This document shows, piece after piece, positions 1 through 5,541 of a DNA stretch of 11,347 nt. The notes beneath the pieces were generated by a model. It saw nothing but the letters and a program-made list of their open reading frames with translations. It was not told the DNA's origin and made no database searches. Origin of the DNA: CAZPMO01 sp964587515 (GTDB lineage: Bacteria; Pseudomonadota; Alphaproteobacteria; MPNO01); NCBI GenBank assembly GCA_964587515.1, contig CAZPMO010000160.1:1-11347 (forward strand), written 5' to 3'. Both the position numbers and the translations under genes were made by a program. How positions within the stretch are numbered: position 1 is the stretch's first letter; every line of letters begins with the position of its first letter.

Positions 1-231
1 AGGAATGCCAATGAACGGGCTTTCGCCGCGCGACGTCACCATCATGTAGGACGAAAACGACAGTTCGCAGACATCGAATTCGTGATACCGGAAGGCGCGA
101 AAGAAAACCTCCTCCGGCTCCATCGGCAGAAACGTCGTCTCGCAACCCTCGACCTGCACGCGCCCGTCGCGGATGCCGGCCACCCGGTCGTAATTGCCGC
201 AGGCGATGGTAATCGGAATTTTTCGTGGCAT
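1..231 (-). CDS. 4,5-dihydroxyphthalate decarboxylase-like / solute-binding-fold protein (N-terminal part)
   Basis: Only the first 77 residues are present; the gene runs off the left edge. The start ATG is the complement of 229-231, preceded by a GGGAAG Shine-Dalgarno-like stretch about 8 nt upstream. The N-terminus (PITIACGNYDRV, then EGCETTFL, EEVFFRAFRYHEFDVCELSFSSYM and an SPFIGIP end) resembles the family annotated as 4,5-dihydroxyphthalate decarboxylase (Pht5-like), which shares the type 2 periplasmic-binding fold with NMT1/SsuA-type solute-binding proteins. No signal peptide is visible, which argues for a cytoplasmic protein or a different route of export. It could act in an aromatic acid pathway, or be a binding protein for the ABC transporter at the right end of the window; the sequence does not decide. 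It diverges from the cytosine deaminase at 339. The family call is fairly secure, the function is not. Confidence 0.75.
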   Translation of the reverse strand, partial: MPRKIPITIACGNYDRVAGIRDGRVQVEGCETTFLPMEPEEVFFRAFRYHEFDVCELSFSSYMMVTSRGESPFIGIP

Positions 232-338
232 GTTCGGCTTCCCTGTTTATTCGTTCTCCCAATTGATTAACATAGCATCGTGTATGCCGCGCGTGCCACC
301 GCCATACGCCCGCGCCCACCGGATACGGAAGTCTCGCC
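232..338. promoter_or_regulatory. Divergent intergenic region
   Basis: This 107-bp gap separates two genes pointing away from each other, so it should hold promoters for both. An AT-richer core lies around 255-280 and includes TTGATTAACATAG. I could not pair convincing -35 and -10 boxes at normal spacing on either strand, so no promoter is placed. No stable hairpin or operator was recognised. Confidence 0.3.
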
Positions 339-770
339 ATGGATAAATTCATGAAGGCCGCGCTCGACGAGGCGCGCAAAGGCGCCGCCGAGGGAGGCGT
401 TCCGATCGGCTCGGTGCTGGTCCGCGACGATCGCATCATCGGACGCGGTCATAACAGGCGTGTGCAGGATGACGACCCGATCACCCACGCGGAAATCGAT
501 TGTCTCCGCAACGCCGGCCGGGTCGGAAGCTACGCCGATACGGTGCTCTATTCGACGCTGATGCCGTGTTTCCTGTGCTCCGGCGCCGTCGTCCAATTCG
601 TCATCCCGAAGGTCATCGTCGGTGAATCGACTACCTTCGTCGGCGGCGCCGATTTCATGCGGTCGCACGGCGTCGATGTCGTCGATCTCGACCTCGAGGA
701 ATGCAAGAAGCTGATGGCGGATTTCATCGCCACCAATCCCGAACTCTGGAATGAAGACATCGGCAAATAA
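339..770 (+). CDS. Cytosine deaminase, yeast FCY1-like (CDA fold, zinc-dependent)
   Basis: A 143-residue nucleobase deaminase of the cytidine-deaminase-like fold, predicted to be cytoplasmic and to convert cytosine (or a related aminopyrimidine) to uracil plus ammonia. The zinc site is complete: H50-A-E52 supplies a ligand and the proton-shuttling Glu, and P76-C77-x-x-C80 gives the other two ligands. Resemblance to Saccharomyces cytosine deaminase runs over the whole length: EGGVPIG near residue 18, GRGHN at 35-39, YSTLMPC, and a C-terminal LWNEDIG whose W137 and D140 match the yeast Trp and Asp that close over and bind cytosine. That C-terminus favours cytosine deaminase over TadA or guanine deaminase. 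The classic bacterial CodA belongs to a different superfamily (amidohydrolase). The start at 339 is preferred; a second in-frame ATG lies four codons later. The Shine-Dalgarno sequence is weak. Exact substrate is inferred. Confidence 0.85.
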   Translation: MDKFMKAALDEARKGAAEGGVPIGSVLVRDDRIIGRGHNRRVQDDDPITHAEIDCLRNAGRVGSYADTVLYSTLMPCFLCSGAVVQFVIPKVIVGESTTFVGGADFMRSHGVDVVDLDLEECKKLMADFIATNPELWNEDIGK

Positions 771-810
771 CGGCCGCACGACGAAAAACCCAACGAACCA
801 ATTTCGGATT

Positions 811-856
811 TTTCATACTATATACGTATAACGTAAAATACGATATTATTAACTTC
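811..856 (+). promoter_or_regulatory. Predicted higBA promoter and operator
   Basis: This stretch is clearly more AT-rich than its surroundings and lies just before the toxin start. It contains a perfect 10-bp palindrome, TATACGTATA, at 821-830, followed by related ACGTA/TACG words up to 842; this is a good candidate for HigA binding. A -10-like TATTAT sits at 844-849, with a poor -35 (TATACG, 821-826) 17 bp upstream that would overlap the palindrome. That would start transcription at about 856, next to the ATG. An alternative -10 is TATAAC at 827-832. All assignments are by eye. Confidence 0.4.
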
Positions 857-1141
857 ATGATACGCTCATTCAGCGATCGGCGAACCGAACAATTCTATCA
901 AGGCCAGCGTGTGAGCGCCTTTTCCGGGTTCGCCAACCAGGCATCGCGCCGGCTTGCGGTGCTATACGCCGCGATGAGCCTTGACGACCTCCGGGCGCTC
1001 CGGAGCAACCGTTTGGAATCTTTAAGAGGCAACCGACGGGGCCAATACAGCATTCGGATCAATGATCAATGGCGCGTCTGTTTCAAGTGGGATGCGCGGC
1101 AACAGGAAGCGTATGACGTTGAAATCGTCGATTACCATTAG
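857..1141 (+). CDS. higB: HigB-type toxin of a type II toxin-antitoxin pair (RelE/ParE superfamily)
   Basis: A 94-residue protein of the HigB family, predicted to be a ribosome-dependent mRNA interferase held inactive by HigA. The usual landmarks are present: an MIRSF start, a basic helical N-terminal half with the RLESLRGNRRGQYSIRIN segment (residues 52-69), the QWRVCFKW strand containing R73, and the family's IVDYH C-terminus ending at H94. Length matches the family norm of about 90-95 residues. The toxin is encoded before the antitoxin, as is typical of higBA and opposite to most type II pairs. No Shine-Dalgarno sequence is seen before ATG 857, so translation may be leaderless or weak. The gene looks intact. 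Target specificity is inferred from the family. Confidence 0.92.
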   Translation: MIRSFSDRRTEQFYQGQRVSAFSGFANQASRRLAVLYAAMSLDDLRALRSNRLESLRGNRRGQYSIRINDQWRVCFKWDARQQEAYDVEIVDYH

Positions 1142-1150
1142 GAGTTCAAC
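1141..1150 (+). promoter_or_regulatory. Ribosome binding site of higA overlapping the higB stop
   Basis: The last base of the higB stop codon (TAG) begins a GGAG sequence, which lies about 7 nt before the higA ATG at 1151. The antitoxin therefore has a much better ribosome binding site than the toxin. This would favour antitoxin excess from a single mRNA and may couple the two genes in translation. Confidence 0.6.
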
Positions 1151-1429
1151 ATGAGACCCGTCCATCCCGGCGAAATCCTGAAAGAAGAGCTGGAAACAAG
1201 AAGCTTGAGCGCGAACCGCCTTGCACAGGCGATTCAAGTGCCAGCCAACCGGATTTCTCTTGTTTTAAAGGGCCAGCGGGGGATCAGCGCCGATACCGCT
1301 TTGCGACTCGCGCGATATTTCGGAACCAGTCCGCAATTCTGGCTCAACCTGCAAAATGGCTACGATCTCAAACGGGCGGAACGCGAGAACGGGAAAACGA
1401 TCCGTAAAATCAAGACCGTCACCGCCTGA
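1151..1429 (+). CDS. higA: HigA-type antitoxin, Xre-family HTH
   Basis: A 92-residue antitoxin of the HigA family. It starts with the typical RPVHPGEILKEEL segment, followed by a helix-turn-helix (about residues 17-60: SANRLAQAIQVPANRISLVLKGQRGISADTALRLARYF, described here by its conserved words) and the family signature SPQFWLNLQNGYDL at 68-81. The basic tail ends at residue 92. Known HigA proteins bind and neutralise HigB and repress their own operon; the palindrome upstream of higB is a plausible binding site. It begins 9 bp after the higB stop and both genes read as intact, so an active module is likely. Confidence 0.93.
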   Translation: MRPVHPGEILKEELETRSLSANRLAQAIQVPANRISLVLKGQRGISADTALRLARYFGTSPQFWLNLQNGYDLKRAERENGKTIRKIKTVTA

Positions 1430-1463
1430 CGCCGCGCCCTTAAATTACATCCTACGCGTCAAA

Positions 1464-2537
1464 CTATCCCTGCCCCACCAGCGCGAGCGCTTCCGCGCGC
1501 GGGAGGCCGGCCTGTTCGCCGCCGTCGAGGATCTCACCCCAGGTGGTGTCCTCGATCTCGATGCCGTCGCGGGCGCGCTCAATGCGCCGCGCGCGCTCGG
1601 GGTCGCCGGCGACCAGCACCGGGATCTCCGGATCCGCTCGCGGCGCCTCCTTCACATAAGCGATCATCGCGTCGATCTCGGCGCGCATCCAGTCGAGGTC
1701 GACCAGCCGGGCCGGATCGACAATGATTGATAACATGTGGTTCACGATGCCGTGGCGTCGCGGATTGCCCGGTTGAACGGTGCCGCCGCCCGTAAGCGCC
1801 CCGGCCAGCAATTCGCAGATCAACGCCAGGCCCGAGCCCTTATGCTCGCCGAACGGCAGCAGCGCGCCGCGCGGGGTGTCGAACAAATCCTGGGGGTTCG
1901 TGCTCGGCCGGCCGTGACGATCGATCATGTAGCCTTCCGGCAGCTGTAGGCCGCGCTTCAACGCGACCCGCGCCTTGTTGGTCGGAATTCGGCTGGTCGC
2001 CATGTCGAGAAGGACCGGCGGCGTCTCTTCGGTGCCGGGGACGGCGACGCATACCGGGTTGGTGGAATAGCGCGCCTCACGGCCGGCGAAAGGCGCCACC
2101 GAGGGGTTGTGATCGGTTACGTTGACGAAATGCATTGAAACCATGCCGGCGGCCAGCGCCATCTCTCCATAGGCGCCGACCCGGCCGATATGGTGGGCGC
2201 CGCGCAACGCCAGCAGGGCGACGCCGGTGTCGCGGCAACGCTCGATCGCGGCGTCCATGGCCTCGCCGGCGACGCGCCTGCCATAGCCGCAGCCGCCGTC
2301 GAAGAGCAGGATGGCGCCGTCATCGCGCACCAGCTCGGCGGGACGGTTGGGGATCACCAATTCCTCGCCCACATGGCGCACATAAATTGGCAGCAGCACG
2401 ACACCATGGCTCTCATGCCCGGAAAGGTTGGCGTCGACCAGATGATCGGCGACGAGCCGCGCCTCCGCGTCCTCGCTGCCGGCGCGCCGAAGAATCTCCG
2501 CGACCAGCGTGCGCAACGGTTTTTCCTGAATTCGCAT
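1464..2537 (-). CDS. Ldh2-family NAD(P)-dependent malate/lactate/sulfolactate-type dehydrogenase
   Basis: A 357-residue oxidoreductase of the Ldh2 family (malate/L-lactate, ureidoglycolate, sulfolactate and 2,3-diketogulonate reductases), which interconverts 2-hydroxy and 2-oxo acids with NAD(P) in the cytoplasm. The family's ESHG motif is present with H44, the position proposed as acid/base in the relative YiaK. The HHIGRVGAYGEMA segment (115-127), a LLDMATS segment and the FGEHKGSGLALICELLAG segment are all present, so the fold is full-length. I chose the ATG complementary to 2535-2537 because a GGGGAAG ribosome site sits just upstream; the frame stays open to 2588, but the extra 17 residues are not family-like. 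It diverges from the ExxH protein at 2652 and ends convergently 34 bp from higA. The substrate within the 2-hydroxyacid class is unknown. Confidence 0.9.
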   Translation of the reverse strand: MRIQEKPLRTLVAEILRRAGSEDAEARLVADHLVDANLSGHESHGVVLLPIYVRHVGEELVIPNRPAELVRDDGAILLFDGGCGYGRRVAGEAMDAAIERCRDTGVALLALRGAHHIGRVGAYGEMALAAGMVSMHFVNVTDHNPSVAPFAGREARYSTNPVCVAVPGTEETPPVLLDMATSRIPTNKARVALKRGLQLPEGYMIDRHGRPSTNPQDLFDTPRGALLPFGEHKGSGLALICELLAGALTGGGTVQPGNPRRHGIVNHMLSIIVDPARLVDLDWMRAEIDAMIAYVKEAPRADPEIPVLVAGDPERARRIERARDGIEIEDTTWGEILDGGEQAGLPRAEALALVGQG

Positions 2538-2579
2538 ATGCTTCCCCTGCTCCGCGATGATTTGTCTCGCCCGGCGGAA

Positions 2580-2608
2580 TTGCCTCAACCGACTCCGCTA
2601 CCTACACT
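2580..2608 (+). promoter_or_regulatory. Candidate sigma-70 promoter for the ExxH protein gene
   Basis: TTGCCT at 2580-2585 and TACACT at 2603-2608 each match the consensus boxes at four of six positions and are separated by exactly 17 bp. Transcription would start near 2615, leaving a leader of about 37 nt with a GAGGA ribosome site before ATG 2652. This is the best promoter-like pair I found in the divergent 2538-2651 gap. Confidence 0.45.
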
Positions 2609-2651
2609 GTCCCGTGAAAGGCCGGAAAACACAAACCGCGAGGAAACCGAG

Positions 2652-3446
2652 ATGCGGATCGCACCCGAATTCGAAAATCTGGTGGCGTTTTGCGGCCCGC
2701 TATGGGCCGGCGAGGCGGAGGTCGCGCGGGTCTATTTCGCATCGTCCGCGCGCACGCCCGAGAGCGACCGCAAATGGATCGCCCATCAATGCTACAAGGA
2801 ATTCTGGGGCTCCGGCTTCACCGACCCCAAGCTCGGCCTGATCGGCGAGATGACCGAGAAAATCCGCGAACGCCTGCCCGAGATCGACAAGACCGTCGAC
2901 CGCTACGAAGTGCTCGATATGCTCGACATGATCCATACCGAGTTCGATCACTATTGCCGGTTCGCGGAGGTCTGGGATTCGTTGCGCGCGTCCGACGAGG
3001 ACAAGCTCAACCCGTCGATGCTGAAGAACTGGCCGGAGGGCGAGGCGCTCGACAATTACCGCATGCGGGTGCGCGAGGAGCATGACGCCCTCGGCTGGAC
3101 ATCGCTGCGCTTTACCGAGGGCGGCTACTGCACGCTTTATGCAGAAGGAGCCAAACTGAGCGAACGCGACGGCGTCGACGGACTCATTGGAAAGGTCTGC
3201 GCCCGCGTCTACGCCGACGAGGTCCACCATATGCTGAAAGGCATGATCGGGCTCAATGAGCGCAGCTACAGCGCCGAGGAATGGAAGGTGCTGGAAAAAC
3301 TCACCCTCGATCAGCTTCGGCTTCGCGTTCACATGCGCAACGGCCAGTTCGGATTTCCACTGACGGAAGAACGCATCGCGGAAATATTCGCCGGCAATAT
3401 CGAGCCCATCCCGTTCGATTACGGGCTCGCCGACGCCGCCGAGTAG
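2652..3446 (+). CDS. Unrecognised helical protein with two ExxH motifs, possible ferritin-like diiron protein
   Basis: A 264-residue soluble protein that I do not recognise by name. It is predicted to be almost entirely helical, with no signal peptide or membrane segment. Two ExxH motifs stand out: E97-F-D-H100 in an HTEFDHY context and E190-V-H-H193 in a YADEVHHM context, 93 residues apart. E156 or E165 lies 25-34 residues before the second motif, and several Glu residues (E66, E69) lie about 30 before the first. This E/ExxH/E/ExxH layout is what ferritin-like carboxylate diiron proteins use, so an oxygenase, oxidase or iron-binding role is possible; a heme-oxygenase-like diiron fold is the alternative. 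The start ATG 2652 has a GAGGA site about 9 nt upstream; the reading frame is open far upstream but overlaps the opposite-strand dehydrogenase. It converges with the extradiol dioxygenase gene, 3 bp away. The gene is real; its function is inference. Confidence 0.75.
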   Translation: MRIAPEFENLVAFCGPLWAGEAEVARVYFASSARTPESDRKWIAHQCYKEFWGSGFTDPKLGLIGEMTEKIRERLPEIDKTVDRYEVLDMLDMIHTEFDHYCRFAEVWDSLRASDEDKLNPSMLKNWPEGEALDNYRMRVREEHDALGWTSLRFTEGGYCTLYAEGAKLSERDGVDGLIGKVCARVYADEVHHMLKGMIGLNERSYSAEEWKVLEKLTLDQLRLRVHMRNGQFGFPLTEERIAEIFAGNIEPIPFDYGLADAAE

Positions 3447-3449
3447 CCT

Positions 3450-4391
3450 TTATTCGGCCGCGACCTGCTCATCGGGCCAGATCGACCACCCGAGCCCAAC
3501 CTTGGTGTGGTGGGACGGGAAGTAATCCACGGTCCGGCCCGGCCGGCCGCAGGCGGCGGCGACGGTGATCCAGGCGCGTATCTCGCCGGTGCCGCCGCGC
3601 AGCGTATCTGAATCGAACGAGAACAGATTGCACAGCTCGTCGGCCTCGTTGCTTTCGATGCGCTCCAGCACCCAGCGGTCCAGCGGCTCGTCGACCCAGC
3701 CGGCGCGCGGCCCGCCGGGATCGTGCGACAGCCCGCCCGAGGCGTATATCGCAACCCGCCCCGGCCATTTATCGACGATTTCGCGGATCGCGAGGCCCAA
3801 ATCCCAGCATCTTTTGGCCGACGGCATGGGCGGGAAATATTCGTTGATGAAGATGGGCACGATGGGGATGTCGTTGTCCGGCAGCAGCTTCGGGTGCGGA
3901 AACATCACCATGTGCGACATGCCGCGCTCGGGATGGCCGAGCGGCTGCATCTCGTCGTTATAGGCGCAATCGAAGTCGCGCTTGATCAGCCCCTTCAGGA
4001 TATGCCGGGCGAGCGCTGAATCGACCGGGATGTTGATGCGCGACTCTTCGGCCGGCCGGTTCATGTACCAGGGCGTGGTCGAGCCCCAGCATTCCTCGCC
4101 GGTGAAGACGCTGAACGCCGGCATATTGGAATTGTTGAACATGTCGCCCTGGTCGTCGCCGATAAAGATGATCGCATCCGGCTTGTAGTCGACGATCGCC
4201 TGGCGCAGCACCTCGAAGTTCTTGTTGGCGCGGTCGAGATGCTGCTGGTTCACCTCCGGCGTTTCCAGCTTCGCCGTATGGGGTTGCGAGTCCTTCATGT
4301 AATCGGGGATGGCGTCATAGACCACCGGCCAGGCTTCCGCCGGGCAAAACAAGGCGGGCGCATGAGACGAGGCGAGACCGAGACCGAGCAT
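3450..4391 (-). CDS. LigB-type class III extradiol ring-cleavage dioxygenase
   Basis: A 313-residue protein of the LigB/class III extradiol dioxygenase superfamily, which opens catecholic rings next to the diol using Fe(II) and O2. Landmarks in order: SSHAP with H10 (first iron His), a possible second His at H51, IFIGDDQ at 75-81, RGMSHMVMF with H160 (position of the catalytic base), IPIVPIFIN with downstream PPMPSAKRCWDLGLAIREI, GGLSHDPGG at 219-227, and VDEPLDRW with E235 as the likely carboxylate ligand. Where LigB and MhpB proteins usually have a DH pair, this one has D80-Q81. No LigA-like small subunit is encoded beside it. It is last in the operon with the Rieske oxygenase, starting 4 bp after that gene's stop, with GGAG across the junction as ribosome site. 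The ring substrate is unknown; protocatechuate-, gallate- or aminobiphenyldiol-like diols are all possible. Confidence 0.88.
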   Translation of the reverse strand: MLGLGLASSHAPALFCPAEAWPVVYDAIPDYMKDSQPHTAKLETPEVNQQHLDRANKNFEVLRQAIVDYKPDAIIFIGDDQGDMFNNSNMPAFSVFTGEECWGSTTPWYMNRPAEESRINIPVDSALARHILKGLIKRDFDCAYNDEMQPLGHPERGMSHMVMFPHPKLLPDNDIPIVPIFINEYFPPMPSAKRCWDLGLAIREIVDKWPGRVAIYASGGLSHDPGGPRAGWVDEPLDRWVLERIESNEADELCNLFSFDSDTLRGGTGEIRAWITVAAACGRPGRTVDYFPSHHTKVGLGWSIWPDEQVAAE

Positions 4392-4395
4392 TTCC

Positions 4396-5541
4396 TTACT
4401 CCGCTGCTTGACGTGTCGAGTCGTGATCTCCGGCCGCCGGGGGCGGGTGGCGGGCCTCGTCCTCGACCATGCGCCGCCAGGCGGTGATCGAGATGTCGGG
4501 GCGGAACAGCCGTTCGGGGTGGGATTCCCCTTGCAGCTTCACGATCCGGAGATCCTGATTGTTGAAGTTGTAGTGGTGGATCCACAAAATATAAAGCCAA
4601 TAGCGGAGCCACCACGTAAATCGCCTGAAACCGGACACCCAGGAGACCGCGAACACCAGATAGCGGTAATGGGTGCGGTCGATCGGGATATACCACTCAT
4701 AATGGGTCCAGTTGGCGCGGCCCGGCTGGCGCACCCGCAGAATGCCGGGCAGGCGGATGCCGACGGCGTGATCGTTGGAACCCTGGGCGACCTGCTTGGT
4801 GCGGCGCTGCCAGAAATTGAAGCGCGGCCAGCGGCCGAGCCCGGGGTACTCGTCGTCCTCATGAACGGAATGCTGATAACGGCTGATCCACTTGCCGTCC
4901 TCGGAACGGACGATCTCGGTCTCGTTCCAGCCCGCCATGCGCTTGAAGAACACCCAGTAGGAGCTGCGGTGGAGCATCTTGCCATGCGCCTCGTCGAAGC
5001 CGTTCTCGCAGGCGTAGCGCCAGTTGCCCTCGGCGAGACGCAGGAACGGATAGACGCGGGCGTCGGGCTTCAGCATCTCGTCGGGGATATCGTCCTCGAC
5101 CGGCACGGGTTCGCCGTCGCCCGCCCACAACCAGATCAGGCCGCAGCGTTCCTCGACCGGAAAGCTGTGGACGCAGACCTTGCCGACGATGGGCGAGTCG
5201 GGGCCGTCCGGCAGCGCCGCCTTCAGCATGCCGTCGCGCACATCGAACACCCAGCCATGGTAGATGCAGGTGATATGGCCCGGAAATTCGCGGGTGCCCA
5301 GCGACAGCGGAATCTCGCGGTGCGGGCAGCGGTCTTCCAGCGCATAGGCCTTGCCGGCGTCGCGCAGCAGCATGATATCGCGCCCGGCGATCTTCACGGT
5401 CTGGATTTTGCGGCCCAGCTTGCGCGCCGCCATCACAGGATACCAGTATTCGCGGAACCCCTCGGCGGCGGCGGCGTATCGTTTCCAGCGATCGAGACCG
5501 GATTGAGCTTTTTCTGGTTTTGGTTCTTGTTCTTGGTTCAC
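4396..5541 (-). CDS. Rieske non-heme iron oxygenase, catalytic (alpha) subunit, CarAa-like
   Basis: A 381-residue terminal oxygenase that would hydroxylate or oxidatively cleave an aromatic or heterocyclic substrate. The Rieske cluster motif is intact: C72-P-H74 and C92-x-x-H95-G-W. The mononuclear iron site is intact: N179-GF-D182-EA-H185-xxxx-H190, with D330 in NNQD as the probable carboxylate ligand. The order of motifs resembles carbazole 1,9a-dioxygenase CarAa and 2-oxoquinoline 8-monooxygenase: GFREYWYPVM at 28-37, LPGILRV then HYEWYIPID, FNNQD, and an ISITAWRRM end. These enzymes are homotrimers without a beta subunit, which fits the absence of one here. I chose the GTG start (complement of 5539-5541) because it overlaps the upstream stop as GTGA and has GGAG about 8 nt before it. 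No ferredoxin or reductase gene is in the window, so electron donors must be elsewhere. Class is secure; substrate is not. Confidence 0.94.
   Translation of the reverse strand: MNQEQEPKPEKAQSGLDRWKRYAAAAEGFREYWYPVMAARKLGRKIQTVKIAGRDIMLLRDAGKAYALEDRCPHREIPLSLGTREFPGHITCIYHGWVFDVRDGMLKAALPDGPDSPIVGKVCVHSFPVEERCGLIWLWAGDGEPVPVEDDIPDEMLKPDARVYPFLRLAEGNWRYACENGFDEAHGKMLHRSSYWVFFKRMAGWNETEIVRSEDGKWISRYQHSVHEDDEYPGLGRWPRFNFWQRRTKQVAQGSNDHAVGIRLPGILRVRQPGRANWTHYEWYIPIDRTHYRYLVFAVSWVSGFRRFTWWLRYWLYILWIHHYNFNNQDLRIVKLQGESHPERLFRPDISITAWRRMVEDEARHPPPAAGDHDSTRQAAE

Noticed and set aside
267..779. Open frame of 170 codons on the - strand opposite the cytosine deaminase
   Set aside because: The + strand has a complete zinc deaminase motif set; the antisense frame has none.
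1430..1463. Possible terminator between higA and the dehydrogenase gene
   Set aside because: No inverted repeat followed by a T run on either strand could be found in this 34-bp gap.
2190..2651. Upstream extension of the ExxH protein frame
   Set aside because: It runs antisense through the Ldh2-family gene. ATG 2652 has a ribosome site and a promoter candidate directly upstream.
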